A stretch of DNA of 64,000 nucleotides from Phycisphaeraceae bacterium (lineage in GTDB: Bacteria > Planctomycetota > Phycisphaerae > Phycisphaerales > UBA1924), in the NCBI GenBank assembly GCA_019636795.1, contig JAHBWW010000003.1:62001-126000 (forward strand). Direction: 5' to 3'. This document shows, one piece after another, positions 7,954-17,335 of this stretch (position 1 is the first letter of the stretch; each line of letters begins with the position of its first letter). The notes beneath the pieces are model-generated. The model saw only the letters and a program-made list of their open reading frames with translations, was not told where the DNA came from and searched no databases. The translations under genes were made by a program, and so were the position numbers.

Positions 7954-10900
7954 ATGCTGCTGACTCATTTCCGTCCCATTCGCTCCAGCAAGCCGGACTT
8001 GCGTGTGCTTGTGCTGCTCGCAGCTGCGTGTTTTCTTGGCTCGCCATCGATCGGCGCGGCCGCCGCACGCGAAGACAAGACCGAAAAGAAAGATGCGTTG
8101 ACACTCGAACGCATATTTCCCGAACGATCGTTCTTCGGCCCCGGCGCAAGCAGCATGACTTTCAGCCATGACGGACGCTTCGCTGCATTTCTGTATCGGC
8201 CGTATCACGAGCGTCGGCACGGCAGCGACCTGTATATTCACGATACGAGCACCGGGCAGACTCGGCGGGTCACAACGGCGAGTCGAATGGCAGAGTTCGA
8301 AGCATCGACACGTCTGGTGGTCGAAGACCGTGAGAAAAAGGCCAAGGCTGCGAATGTGTCGCTGGCTCAACTCGCACGCGAGCAGGCATCGCAACTCGAG
8401 TGGATTGACGATCGGCCGCTCGGCACATGGGAAGGTACAGCGGTCAGCGATGGCGGGCCTATCACGACTGGGAAAACTTCGGTGGTGATCTCCCGCGACA
8501 GGAAGGGCGATCTCGTCGGCGAGCTGAGCGTTGGTCTTGTGAGTCTCACGATCAAGGCGTTGACCTACGACGATGCTGCTTCCGCATTCAAAGGTGCGAT
8601 CGACGACGCGGCACGCAGTGCCAAGGGCGAGTTCGCGTTGTCAATCAAGGACGAAGGAGCCTCAGCCCTGCTTGTGCTGACTGAGCCTGCGCAGACGTTG
8701 ACGTTCCAGTTGACGCGGGCTGCTGCTGAAACGCCGAAGAAGAGGCCTCCGCCAGCGGGTGTGATCGGTGCCATTGGTGAACGTCTGACACTCGGTGATG
8801 TCGTACTCGATGATGATGCGACGGTCAATGATGAAGTTGACGGCCGACCGCCACGGACGCGGGCGCCGCGCTATTCCGGCATCTCGTCCATCGAATGGTC
8901 ACCCAAGTCGCACGAGATGTTGCTGATCTCTGATGGCGAGATTTACCGTCTTGTGTTCGATCTGAATCAGTGGGATGCACCCATCAAGCCTGTCGCAGCA
9001 CAGGCTGCGCAGCCCGACGCCGAAGAACCAGAGTCCCAGAATGACGACGCTACGAATGAGTCTGAGGCAGACTCCACCCCCACCGCCGACGCTCGACCTA
9101 TAGAGGACAACGAGGCAGTCGCAACACCAACCGACTCAGCGACGAGAATAAATGAGCCGAAGTTCGATAAGCCCGTCATCCCGTATCGCGGCGAACTGTC
9201 TCGCCTGACGCGCACCCGCGAGCGAGAAGCAGATGTACAGTACCTGCCCGATGGGTCAGGATACACATACATGCGCTCGGGCTCGCTGCTGCGCGTTTCA
9301 TTCAACGATCACACAATCATGCAGCTCGACCCGGAACTCAAGGACGGCGAGCGCATGGTTGGCTATCGCATCAGCCCCGATCAGAAGCGGCTTGTCTTTC
9401 TGGCCAATCGCGGCGACAGTTACTGGTCCGGCGGCCGACAGGTCACGATTGTCAACTATCGCGATCGCTTCGCGCGCGCGCAAACGGTCACACGCCACAT
9501 GCCCGATGACCCGTGGCCCGAGGCGTACTCGAGCATCTATCTCTATGACCTCGCGGGACACGATAAAGAACGTGGCACGCTCGAACGCGTCTTTACACGC
9601 AGGCTGAGCGGGCCTCGCGATATCATGCGTATCCCCGACTGGTCGCCCGACTCATCACGCATTGCCTTTGCTGCGTTCGATCAGCAGAGCGGGCACGTCA
9701 AGATTCTTGAAGCCGGCTTCGTGGACGCCAACGCCAAGAGCGTGCCTCCCACAACGGTCGATACGCCTCCCGCGAGTGCCGAAAGCGACAAGCCAGCGAC
9801 AGAACCCGAAGAGCCGATCTTCAAGATCGAGAACGCGCGCGTGGTCTATCAGTTTCTGCATCATGGCGGCCCCAATACGCCCGGCATGGTCGCGCCGATG
9901 TATCTGCCCGACAGCCGGCGCATGGTGTTCATCACGGAACTTTCCGGTTTTCGCCATCTGCACTTGCTCGACCCTCGCTATGAAGCCCTCTCGCAGATCA
10001 CAGAGGGACAGTTTGAGGTCTACCCGTTCCATCTGGCTCGCGATCATTCAACACTCTTCGTCACTGCAACCAAGGACGACCCCAATCAGGAGCAGGCGTA
10101 CGCGATCGACCTCGAATCGCGGCAGATGCGCACACTGACAGATCGTCCCGGAGTTTTCGGCAGCGTTGCGGTGCGCGATGACGGCAACTATCTGCTCGCT
10201 CGGTATGTCGATTTCGGAGGCCCCAGCGAACTCGTTGCTATGCGCCCCGGCACCCCCGAGAGTCTGACTGTGCTCACTGATTCTCATCCTGAGGAGGGGC
10301 ACAAACTGACCACAGCCTCGCCCGAATACTTCACCTACGAAAACCGCCATGGCCAGACGATCCACGGGCACATGTTCAAACCAGCCGACTGGACCCCGCA
10401 GGATAAGCGGCCACTGCTGATCTACGTCTATGGCGGACCGCTCGGTGAGCGCAAGATGGCCACCCGCGGCGATTACGCTGCCCCCTCATACTTCTTCGCG
10501 CGATACATGGCCGAGGTGCATGGCTGGGTTGCTGCAACGATCGATCCTCGCGGCGCGTCCGGCTACGGCGCCGTCTTCGAGAAGGCCAACTTCGAGCAGG
10601 TCGGCAAGCCTCAAACCGAAGACCTTGTCGATGGCGCACGTTGGTTCGTCAAGAATCACGGGGTAGATGACAAGAAACTCGCCATGCATGGCTGGTCTTT
10701 CGGCGGCTTCCAGACCCAGATGACGATGTACACCGAGCCGGACGTGTTCGCAGTGGGCATGGCGGGTGCCGGCCCCACCGAATGGCACAACTACAACTCC
10801 TGGTACTCTACTGGAACGATCGGCGCGAACAACCCGGGCAGGACTGACCTCGAGAAGTTCTCGCTTCTCCCGCTGGCCAAGAACCTCAAGGGAAAACTGC

Positions 10901-11178
10901 TTCTTGTCCACGGCGTGGAAGACTCCAACGTGCTCTACCAGGACACTGTGAGAGTCTACCGCGAACTGCTCAAAGCCGGGAAGGAAGTCAATGTCGAACT
11001 CTTCCTCGATCCCACCGGCGGTCACGGGCTCGGTGGTGACGTCAAGACGATCGGGCGGTACCGCAAGTATGAAGACTTCCTGATTCGTCACCTTGGCAAG
11101 GGCACAGCACACATTGCGACGCAGACCGAAGAACAACCAGCGACCGAAGAGGCCCAAGAAGAGCAGCCGACTGAGTGA
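7954..11178 (+). CDS. Secreted prolyl oligopeptidase family (S9) peptidase with propeller insertions
   Basis: A 1074-residue protein. An AAGGAGA ribosome-binding site at 7942 and a clear signal peptide (residues 1-40, DLRVLVLLAAACFLGSPSIGAAAA) choose ATG 7954 over 7828. The N-terminal two-thirds is a WD-like beta-propeller with repeated 'SPDQKRLVFLANRGD', 'SPDSSRIAFAAFD' blades. Two insertions interrupt it: a GTWEG...GDLVGELSVG small beta domain (about residues 150-250) and an acidic Pro/Glu/Thr stretch (about 345-405). The C-terminal 260 residues are the alpha/beta-hydrolase domain: nucleophile Ser in GWSFGG, Asp in LLVHGVEDSNVLY and His in TGGHGLGG complete the triad. It probably cleaves peptides outside the cytoplasm, being DPP4-like or acylaminoacyl-peptidase-like. 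Confidence 0.9.
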   Translation: MLLTHFRPIRSSKPDLRVLVLLAAACFLGSPSIGAAAAREDKTEKKDALTLERIFPERSFFGPGASSMTFSHDGRFAAFLYRPYHERRHGSDLYIHDTSTGQTRRVTTASRMAEFEASTRLVVEDREKKAKAANVSLAQLAREQASQLEWIDDRPLGTWEGTAVSDGGPITTGKTSVVISRDRKGDLVGELSVGLVSLTIKALTYDDAASAFKGAIDDAARSAKGEFALSIKDEGASALLVLTEPAQTLTFQLTRAAAETPKKRPPPAGVIGAIGERLTLGDVVLDDDATVNDEVDGRPPRTRAPRYSGISSIEWSPKSHEMLLISDGEIYRLVFDLNQWDAPIKPVAAQAAQPDAEEPESQNDDATNESEADSTPTADARPIEDNEAVATPTDSATRINEPKFDKPVIPYRGELSRLTRTREREADVQYLPDGSGYTYMRSGSLLRVSFNDHTIMQLDPELKDGERMVGYRISPDQKRLVFLANRGDSYWSGGRQVTIVNYRDRFARAQTVTRHMPDDPWPEAYSSIYLYDLAGHDKERGTLERVFTRRLSGPRDIMRIPDWSPDSSRIAFAAFDQQSGHVKILEAGFVDANAKSVPPTTVDTPPASAESDKPATEPEEPIFKIENARVVYQFLHHGGPNTPGMVAPMYLPDSRRMVFITELSGFRHLHLLDPRYEALSQITEGQFEVYPFHLARDHSTLFVTATKDDPNQEQAYAIDLESRQMRTLTDRPGVFGSVAVRDDGNYLLARYVDFGGPSELVAMRPGTPESLTVLTDSHPEEGHKLTTASPEYFTYENRHGQTIHGHMFKPADWTPQDKRPLLIYVYGGPLGERKMATRGDYAAPSYFFARYMAEVHGWVAATIDPRGASGYGAVFEKANFEQVGKPQTEDLVDGARWFVKNHGVDDKKLAMHGWSFGGFQTQMTMYTEPDVFAVGMAGAGPTEWHNYNSWYSTGTIGANNPGRTDLEKFSLLPLAKNLKGKLLLVHGVEDSNVLYQDTVRVYRELLKAGKEVNVELFLDPTGGHGLGGDVKTIGRYRKYEDFLIRHLGKGTAHIATQTEEQPATEEAQEEQPTE

Positions 11179-11181
11179 TGC

Positions 11182-12768
11182 TCAGCGCGCGACCTCAATC
11201 GCCCGCGTCTCACGCAGCACGGTCACGCGAATCTCCCCAGGGAAGGTCATTTCTTCGCTGACACGCTTGGCGATATTGTGCGCGATCAGGTAGGCCTCAT
11301 CGTCGTTGACGCGATCAGCATCGACCATGACGCGCACCTCGCGACCGGCCTGAATCGCGTAGGCCTCCTGCACGCCAGGCTGATCCATCGCGATGTCCTG
11401 AAGCTCCTGGAGCCTCTGGACATATCGGTCCATCGACTCACGCCTTGCACCAGGGCGTGCGCTGCTCACCGCATCGGCTGCCATCACGATCGGGGTGTAG
11501 AACGTCGTTGAAGGAATATCGGCATGGTGCCCGCCGATGGCGTTGAGCACGGCTTCGTCCTTCTCTCCGAACTGCCTCGCGAAGTCCATGCCGATCTTCG
11601 GGTGCCCGCCTTCCATCTCGTGGTCCATGGCCTTGCCGATGTCGTGCAGGAACCCACATCGCCGCGCCAGCGTCCCATCCAGCCCCAGCATGTCGGCGAT
11701 GATCTGCGAGAGATACGCGACCTCAACCGAATGGCGCAGGACATTTTGCCCATAACTCGTGCGATAGTGCAGCCGGCCCATGGCCTCGACGATCTTCGGG
11801 TGCAGACCCCTCACATTGACTTCAAGTGCAGCTTCCTTGCCGGCCTTGGCAATCTTTTCGTTGATTTCTGATCGCACTTTCTCGACAACTTCTTCGATGC
11901 GTGTCGGATGCATGCGACCGTCGGCGATGAGCCTTTCCAGCGATTCCACAGCGACTGCCTGACGCACTTTGTCAAAACAGGACACGACGATGACGCCGGG
12001 GGTGTCATCGACGATGATGTCAACACCCGTCACCTTCTCGATCGCGCGAATGTTGCGACCCTCGCGGCCGATGATGCGGCCCTTCATGTCGTCGGACGGA
12101 ATCGCGACCGTGCGGACTGTGGATTCCGAGGTGTGCTCGGTCGAATACCGCTGAATGGCCATCAGCGTAATCTCGCGGGCGCGTTCCTTGGCTTTTTCCT
12201 CTGCTTCTTCCGTGATCTTGCGCACAACCTTGGCCACGTCATGCCTGGAGTCGGCTTCGACACGTTCGAGCAGGATATCCCTTGCCTGCTCTTCCGTGAG
12301 TTTGCTGATCTGGCGCAGCATGGAGTTCTGCTCCTCGATCAGGCCTTCTGCCTGCTTTTCCAGTGCGTTGATCTTCGCTTCCCGTTCGGCAAGCTGCTCC
12401 CCAAGTCGGGTGAGTTGCTGGTCCTTGCGCGTCAGCGCTTCTTCCTTGCGATCAAAAACGTCTTCTCGCTTGACGAGGCGACGTTCGTTCTCTTTGAGTT
12501 CGGCTCTGGCCTCTGCGATTTCCGAATCCAGGGCTTGCTTGCGCTCGATCGCCTTCCGTTCCGCTTCGAGACGAATACGCTCGGCTTCGCTCTCGGCGTC
12601 CCGCTTGGCTGCGGCCACGATCGTGCCGGATTCGGCCTTGGCGCCCGCCAGTGTGCGGTTGATGATGAACCGGGCACCGAACACTCCGACCACGATGCCC
12701 AGCGCGATTCCGACCAACCCGAACACGAGGTCAAAGGCTGTGATTTCTGCCCATGTCGCCAATCTCAT
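11182..12768 (-). CDS. rny: Ribonuclease Y
   Basis: A 528-residue membrane-bound endoribonuclease that starts mRNA decay. It has one N-terminal membrane helix (FGLVGIALGIVVGVFGARFII), a long Glu/Arg/Lys-rich coiled coil (about 45-200), a KH RNA-binding domain (MKGRIIGREGRNIRAIEKVTGVDI) and an HD phosphodiesterase domain (CGFLHDIGKAMDHEMEGGHPKIG). The C-terminal part ends EEMTFPGEIRVTVLRETRAIEVAR, typical of the family. Both GTG 12777 and ATG 12768 are possible. ATG 12768 has GAAGGG 8 nt upstream. It converges with the S9 peptidase gene, leaving 3 bp between stops. Confidence 0.96.
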   Translation of the reverse strand: MRLATWAEITAFDLVFGLVGIALGIVVGVFGARFIINRTLAGAKAESGTIVAAAKRDAESEAERIRLEAERKAIERKQALDSEIAEARAELKENERRLVKREDVFDRKEEALTRKDQQLTRLGEQLAEREAKINALEKQAEGLIEEQNSMLRQISKLTEEQARDILLERVEADSRHDVAKVVRKITEEAEEKAKERAREITLMAIQRYSTEHTSESTVRTVAIPSDDMKGRIIGREGRNIRAIEKVTGVDIIVDDTPGVIVVSCFDKVRQAVAVESLERLIADGRMHPTRIEEVVEKVRSEINEKIAKAGKEAALEVNVRGLHPKIVEAMGRLHYRTSYGQNVLRHSVEVAYLSQIIADMLGLDGTLARRCGFLHDIGKAMDHEMEGGHPKIGMDFARQFGEKDEAVLNAIGGHHADIPSTTFYTPIVMAADAVSSARPGARRESMDRYVQRLQELQDIAMDQPGVQEAYAIQAGREVRVMVDADRVNDDEAYLIAHNIAKRVSEEMTFPGEIRVTVLRETRAIEVAR

Positions 12769-13056
12769 ATGCGACACCCTTCCGCAGGCCGGCGCCTTCC
12801 CGCGCTTGCCTGCTCAAGGCCGAACCGGATCTGGACGCTTCGCTGCGTCCGTCAATCCCGCCGCAATGTCGCTGGATCAGATCACTATACCGAGGTCCCC
12901 GCCGATGACCGTTGGGCGCGGTTCTGACTTGGAGTGCCCGGTTCCGGGTAGTCCAATGCCCGAAACAGGCATAAATCCAAACATGACTCGAAGAAACCCA
13001 CTAGCGTCATCCATGCACCCGAGGCTTTTGTCCCGGTGAGGTGAATCTGATTGCGA

Positions 13057-13081
13057 CATCGGCGACTGAGTCCTGCCGATG
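13057..13081. other. Stem-loop (7-bp stem, CATCGGC/GCCGATG)
   Basis: CATCGGC at 13057-13063 pairs with GCCGATG at 13075-13081, and GAC/GTC can extend the helix inward with a 2-nt bulge. It sits 4 nt before the next, larger structure. Confidence 0.4.
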
Positions 13082-13085
13082 TTTG

Positions 13086-13136
13086 TACTATCCCGGATCA
13101 GGCCACGCCGCCTGACCCGCTTGCGTTCAGATAGTA
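13086..13136. other. Nested inverted repeat, possible structured RNA
   Basis: An outer 7-bp pair TACTATC (13086-13092)/GATAGTA (13130-13136) encloses an inner helix: CGG-A-TCAGGC (13094-13103) pairs with GCCTGA-C-CCG (13110-13119), ten positions with one mismatch, with loop CACGCC. Such a long nested structure between divergent promoters could be a small RNA or a protein-binding site. Neither is proven. Confidence 0.35.
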
Positions 13137-13306
13137 TAACCAAGTTCTGATCTGGCACCAAGTCTCATGAGGCGTCGAGTACAATCCCGCCGTAACCTGT
13201 CTGGAAGACTCGCTGCGTGTTTTTGACACCATTCCTCGCAGGGATGAACCCGGTCTGACCGAAACAGGTAGTGCTGAGACGCATTTCACCCTTTGGGATC
13301 CCAAGC

Positions 13307-14146
13307 ATGAGTACACGTATTTTCCGTTTGCTGATTGTCGGACTGATCATCCTGACCACCCCTTATTTGGGTGGGTGTGGTAAACGTTACGCCAAGCAGT
13401 CGCTTCGACCGGATGGGTTGTCCACACGATACTCCGATCATCTGCCGATTCGAGGCGAAGTGGTCGATGGGTCGAAGCCCGTGGCCATCGACATCGAAAA
13501 CCTGAACGGTTCGGTCACCGTCAAGGTGGATGACAAGTACGACAAGGCGTTTGTCTATGCCCGTGCGCAATGGCGGGGGAAGTACTCCAAGGCCGAGTGG
13601 GAATCACTCCGAAACGAGGAATGTGTGGTGGCAGAGCACGTCATCGAGGACGGCAACTCGATCCTGCGTGTGCTGAGTCAGGCTTCGCCCGAAACGGACC
13701 CGCCGGCGTGGGTGCAGATCACGGTGCTGATGCCATCGTGTGATGGGGTGTTCATTCGCAATGCGGGCGGGCCGGTGCTGGTCGTCGGATCGGGCGGGGC
13801 GCACACGATCGAGAGCGGATTTGATCGTGGGAGTGGCGGTCACGTCGAAGTGCGAACGGGACGCAAGATCGTCGATCCCATCAGTCTGCGCACTTCGGAT
13901 GGAAACGTGGACCTGATTCTCGCGCCCAACTCGGGTGGGACGGTTGATCTTCAGACCGATCGAGGCCGCGCTATTTTCGGTTCGGCGTTCGGGCGTACGA
14001 CATCGGTGCGTGCCGAATCCAAGCGATGGAGCGGGGTGTGGAACGCGCAATCGAACCCGATCTCGTTGCAAACTCTGAGAGGCACGGCTGTGCTGCGTGT
14101 GACGAAAAACCCGGAGATGCACTCGACGGGGCAGAGGCTGCGGTGA
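13307..14146 (+). CDS. Lipoprotein with DUF4097-like beta-solenoid domain
   Basis: A 279-residue exported lipoprotein. The signal peptide (FRLLIVGLIILTTPYLGGC) ends in an LGGC lipobox, so Cys24 should be lipidated. The mature part is built from short beta strands: IDIENLNGSVTVKVDDKYDKAFVYARAQW, LRTSDGNVDLILAPNSGGTVDLQTDRG and VRAESKRW, the 'i.n.nG.v.v' pattern of DUF4097-type putative adhesin domains. Their biochemical role is not established. ATG 13307 is chosen because it starts the signal peptide. A perfect 12-bp palindrome lies at 13293-13304, just before the start. It converges on yggS with 21 bp between stops. Confidence 0.78.
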   Translation: MSTRIFRLLIVGLIILTTPYLGGCGKRYAKQSLRPDGLSTRYSDHLPIRGEVVDGSKPVAIDIENLNGSVTVKVDDKYDKAFVYARAQWRGKYSKAEWESLRNEECVVAEHVIEDGNSILRVLSQASPETDPPAWVQITVLMPSCDGVFIRNAGGPVLVVGSGGAHTIESGFDRGSGGHVEVRTGRKIVDPISLRTSDGNVDLILAPNSGGTVDLQTDRGRAIFGSAFGRTTSVRAESKRWSGVWNAQSNPISLQTLRGTAVLRVTKNPEMHSTGQRLR

Positions 14147-14167
14147 CCGAGGGTTGGAGCGTGACAG

Positions 14168-15034
14168 TCAGGTGCTGGCGGTTTCTTCTTCCGTAAGGTC
14201 GTTGGCGTCTTCGGGATCTTCTGCGTGCTCGGATGGGCCGAAGATCGCGGTACCGACGCGGACGATGTTGGCACCTTCCTCGATGGCAACTTCGAAGTCG
14301 TTTGACATTCCCATCGAGAGTAGATTGAAGCGTCCGTCACCGATGCCGGCTTTGCGAATTTCCTCGAAGAGATCGGCACAACGCGAGAAGACTGGGCGTG
14401 CGTGCTGCGGATCATCGTAGTGCGGAGCCATAGTCATGAGGCCCCGGACGCGAACATTGAGCATGGTGGAGAGTTGTTCTGCCAAGGGCATGGCTGCGGG
14501 AACGGGGCATCCGAATTTTGAGACCTCACCAGAACAGTTGACCTGAATGAGAACGTCGATCGGGACTTCGCGTCGATCGGCAACACTCTGGAGTTCTTCG
14601 GCGAGTCGCAGGCTGTCGATGGATTGAATGAGACGAGTGTGTTCGAGTGCCTTGCGGACTTTGTTGCGTTGAAGGTGTCCGATGAGGTGCCAGCGTGCGG
14701 GGCCGTGGAGTGTGCCATCGCCTGCGGGTTTGCCGGAGACGAGGATCTTGCCAGCCTGAGAGCCACCGCTCGATTCGCGTGTGCGTTCGAGAACGCGGAG
14801 GCGTTCGAACCATTCGCGGACGATTGATGCTCGCTGTGCAAGTTGCTGGACGCGGTTTTCTCCAAAGTCGCGGTGTCCCAGTTCGAGGAGAGTGCGAATC
14901 TGTTCAGGGTTGGCGTTCTTGGTGACGGCCACGAGAAAGATATCTTCAGGCTTGCGGCCTGTGCGAGCTGCAGCGACCGCGATGCGTCGCTTGACTTCCT
15001 CGAAACGTTGCTGGAGCGTTGGGTTCTGGTCCAT
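14168..15034 (-). CDS. YggS/PLPBP family pyridoxal-phosphate homeostasis protein
   Basis: A 288-residue TIM-barrel PLP-binding protein that buffers pyridoxal 5'-phosphate and affects amino-acid metabolism. Lys39 in FLVAVTKNA should form the Schiff base. Other family landmarks are LELGHRDFGENRVQQL, RWHLIGHLQRNKVR, IQSIDSLRLAEEL, VLIQVNCSGEVSKFG, GLMTMAP, LSMGMSNDFEVAIEEGANIVRVGTAIFG. Two features differ from the typical 230-residue form: an insertion of about 35 residues before the RWHLIGHLQ motif, and an acidic 15-residue tail (EDPEDANDLTEEE). It diverges from the peroxiredoxin gene. Confidence 0.93.
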   Translation of the reverse strand: MDQNPTLQQRFEEVKRRIAVAAARTGRKPEDIFLVAVTKNANPEQIRTLLELGHRDFGENRVQQLAQRASIVREWFERLRVLERTRESSGGSQAGKILVSGKPAGDGTLHGPARWHLIGHLQRNKVRKALEHTRLIQSIDSLRLAEELQSVADRREVPIDVLIQVNCSGEVSKFGCPVPAAMPLAEQLSTMLNVRVRGLMTMAPHYDDPQHARPVFSRCADLFEEIRKAGIGDGRFNLLSMGMSNDFEVAIEEGANIVRVGTAIFGPSEHAEDPEDANDLTEEETAST

Positions 15035-15132
15035 GATGCCGAGACCGATTCAGAATTCGTGTTGGAACAACCGTAGAATACGCGACTTCGAGGCGAGATC
15101 CAACCGGGCACGTTTTGCACAAGGAATTCAAT

Positions 15133-15624
15133 GTGAGGAACGAACACCTTACCCCGCGACAGACGGTGCTGATGCCGGGCGATGCGGCCCCCGATTTTTC
15201 GCTGATGGACCAGGACCGCAAGACGCGGAAGCTGTCTGAACTGGTCGGGAAGAAAGGGGTGATGCTGTGCTTTTTCCCGTTCGCGTTCACATCGGTGTGT
15301 GCGAGCGAGATGGAGTGCGTGGCGTCCGAATTGTCCAGAGCGCGCGAGACCGGGCTGGAAGTCGTGGGGATTTCGTGCGACAGTTTCGCAGCACTCAAGG
15401 CATGGGCGGATCAGTTGGGGCTCAAGCAGGTGCTGCTGGCCGATCTGCACCGGGAGGTCTGCCGGGCGTATGGGCTGTACTGGGCGGATATGAATGTCGC
15501 GCATCGCGGGACGGTTGTTGTGGAGAAAGTTGGGGGGCAGTTGAAAGTGAAATGGTCCGAAGCAAGAGAGCCTGGTCAGGCAATGGACTTTGACAGCATG
15601 TTGGCACACGCCGGGGTGGCATAA
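15133..15624 (+). CDS. Peroxiredoxin (AhpE/BCP-like)
   Basis: A 163-residue thiol peroxidase that reduces hydrogen peroxide and organic peroxides. Peroxidatic Cys56 lies in FPFAFTSVCASEM, with the usual Pro and Thr ahead of it. An N-terminal GDAAPDFSLMDQDRKTRKLSEL and the later RGTVVVEK region complete the fold. A second Cys (VGISCDS) is present, but I cannot tell whether it resolves the disulfide. The start is GTG 15133 with AAGGA 7 nt upstream. The TTG at 15115 lacks a ribosome-binding site. It lies 47 bp upstream of gpmI, on the same strand, and may be cotranscribed with it. Confidence 0.9.
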   Translation: MRNEHLTPRQTVLMPGDAAPDFSLMDQDRKTRKLSELVGKKGVMLCFFPFAFTSVCASEMECVASELSRARETGLEVVGISCDSFAALKAWADQLGLKQVLLADLHREVCRAYGLYWADMNVAHRGTVVVEKVGGQLKVKWSEAREPGQAMDFDSMLAHAGVA

Positions 15625-15671
15625 GTTCTCGATTTTGGACGCGGACTACCTGAACAGGGGAAGGATTTAGA

Positions 15672-17297
15672 GTGGCACAGACGCCGATGGTGTTGATTAT
15701 TCGTGATGGCTGGGGCGAAAATCCGAACTCGGAACATGATGTGTTCAATGCGGTGAAACTGGCGAGGACGCCGGTGTCCGATCGTCTGATGACCGAGTGG
15801 CCCAGCACACTGATCAAGACAAGCGGGGAAGATGTGGGATTGCCCGCGGGGACGATGGGCAATTCGGAGGTCGGGCACCAGAATATCGGCGCGGGGAGAG
15901 TGGTCGATCAGGAATCGGTTGCGATCACGAAGGCGTGCCGGGGCGGGCTGGAAAAGAACGAGGTCATTGCCAAGGCAATCGGCCAAGCCAAGGCAAAGAA
16001 GCGATCGGTCCACCTGATGGGGATTTGCTCGGATGCGGGAGTGCATGGCCTGCTGGAGCACCTGTACGCGGTCCTGCACGCATGCAAGACGCTGGGCCAG
16101 CCCGGGGATCGGGTGTTCGTGCATCTATTCACGGACGGGCGTGATACAGGGCCGTTCTCGGGGATTGAGTTCGCGGGGCAGGTTGAAAGAGCGTGCACGG
16201 AGATCGGGGTCGGCCGGATCGCGTCGGTGATCGGGCGGTACTTTGCGATGGATCGCGACAATCGCTGGGAGCGTGTGCAGAAGGCGTATGACTGCCTGAC
16301 GGGGCGCGGCCAGGTGCAGCGGTCGAAGTCGGCAACTGAAGCGATCAGGGCGTACTACGACACTCCGGCGGCTGCAAACCTCAAGGGCGATGAGTACATC
16401 CCCCCCACAGTCATTGCGGCGGATGATGCCGAGGCGCACGCGACGCGCATCAGCAACGATGACACTGTGATTTTCTACAACTATCGCGGGGATAGGCCTC
16501 GCGAAATCTCGGCTGCGTTTGTGTTTCCCGATGAGGCGTGGGCGAAGGTCAAGCCGTCGCCAGACTCGGGGCGGATCGGATTTGATCGGGGCGAGCGGCT
16601 GAGGGTGTGTTATGTGACGATGACGGCGTATTGGGAGGAACTTGCGGGGCATGTGAAGGTCGCGTTTCCCAAGCCGCCCAAGATGGTAAACATTGCGGGA
16701 GAGCATCTTTCGAAGGCGGGGTTGACACAGTTTCGATGTGCGGAGTCTGAGAAATATCCGCATGTCACGTTTTTCTTCAATGACTACCGGGATGCGCCAT
16801 TCGAAGGTGAACATCGGGAAAACCCGCAGAGTCCGAAGGTATCGACGTACGACCAGAAGCCGGAGATGGCTGCCCGGGAGGTTTGCGAGGCTGTGCTTCG
16901 TCGGCTAGATGCTGCGGATTGCGAGGCGTTCATCGTTGTCAACTTTGCCAACGGCGATATGGTCGGGCACACGGGCAATCTGGAGGCGACCGTCCGGGCT
17001 TGCGAAGTGGTCGATGAGTGCGTCGGAAAGATTGTGGACAAGACGCTGGCGCGAGGCGGCGCGTTGATCGTGACTGCGGACCACGGCAACGCGGAGCAGA
17101 TGTGGGATCCGTTGTCGAATACTCCGCACACAGCACACACAACGTATGACGTGCCGATGATCGTGGTGGGCGAGGCGTTTCGAGGTGCGAAACTCAAAGC
17201 CGGGGGTCGGCTTGCGGACCTGGTCCCCACCGCCTTGGCGATGATGGGGCTTGAGAAGCCGGCCGAGATGACGGGGATCTCGCTGATTGATCGGTGA
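15672..17297 (+). CDS. gpmI: 2,3-bisphosphoglycerate-independent phosphoglycerate mutase
   Basis: A 541-residue glycolytic enzyme interconverting 3- and 2-phosphoglycerate. The two-metal alkaline-phosphatase-type active site is visible: IIRDGWGENP at the start, Ser65 in GNSEVGHQNIGAGR as the phosphoserine, later VVNFANGDMVGHTGNLEA and VTADHGNAEQM. The length matches family members (about 510-550). The start is GTG 15672, with AAGGA 7 nt upstream. No catalytic residue appears lost. The N-terminal half contains the VHLMGICSDAGVHG, FTDGRDT and GRYFAMDRDNRWERV motifs. Confidence 0.97.
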   Translation: MAQTPMVLIIRDGWGENPNSEHDVFNAVKLARTPVSDRLMTEWPSTLIKTSGEDVGLPAGTMGNSEVGHQNIGAGRVVDQESVAITKACRGGLEKNEVIAKAIGQAKAKKRSVHLMGICSDAGVHGLLEHLYAVLHACKTLGQPGDRVFVHLFTDGRDTGPFSGIEFAGQVERACTEIGVGRIASVIGRYFAMDRDNRWERVQKAYDCLTGRGQVQRSKSATEAIRAYYDTPAAANLKGDEYIPPTVIAADDAEAHATRISNDDTVIFYNYRGDRPREISAAFVFPDEAWAKVKPSPDSGRIGFDRGERLRVCYVTMTAYWEELAGHVKVAFPKPPKMVNIAGEHLSKAGLTQFRCAESEKYPHVTFFFNDYRDAPFEGEHRENPQSPKVSTYDQKPEMAAREVCEAVLRRLDAADCEAFIVVNFANGDMVGHTGNLEATVRACEVVDECVGKIVDKTLARGGALIVTADHGNAEQMWDPLSNTPHTAHTTYDVPMIVVGEAFRGAKLKAGGRLADLVPTALAMMGLEKPAEMTGISLIDR

Positions 17298-17335
17298 GGG
17301 TTTCCGAGCGGGCAAGACCTCGCTATCCTGTTGCC

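Larger units (their letters stand above)
12769..13306. other. 538-bp divergent intergenic region with strong stem-loops
   Basis: It lies between rny (leftward) and the lipoprotein gene (rightward), so both promoters should be here. I see no convincing coding sequence: small open frames are short and without family resemblance. It holds two stem-loops (13057-13081 and 13086-13136), described separately, and a 12-bp perfect palindrome TTGGGATCCCAA (13293-13304) immediately before the lipoprotein start. Because transcription leaves the region in both directions, the hairpins are unlikely to be terminators of either flanking gene. Confidence 0.5.

Noticed and set aside
12877-13316. Two short minus-strand open frames (94 and 72 codons) in the rny-lipoprotein gap
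   Set aside because: They overlap each other in different frames, cover the inverted repeats and show no coding-like composition or ribosome-binding site.
14434-15609. 391-codon open frame on the minus strand spanning yggS and the peroxiredoxin
   Set aside because: Both strands are explained by recognised genes with motifs, and this frame has none.
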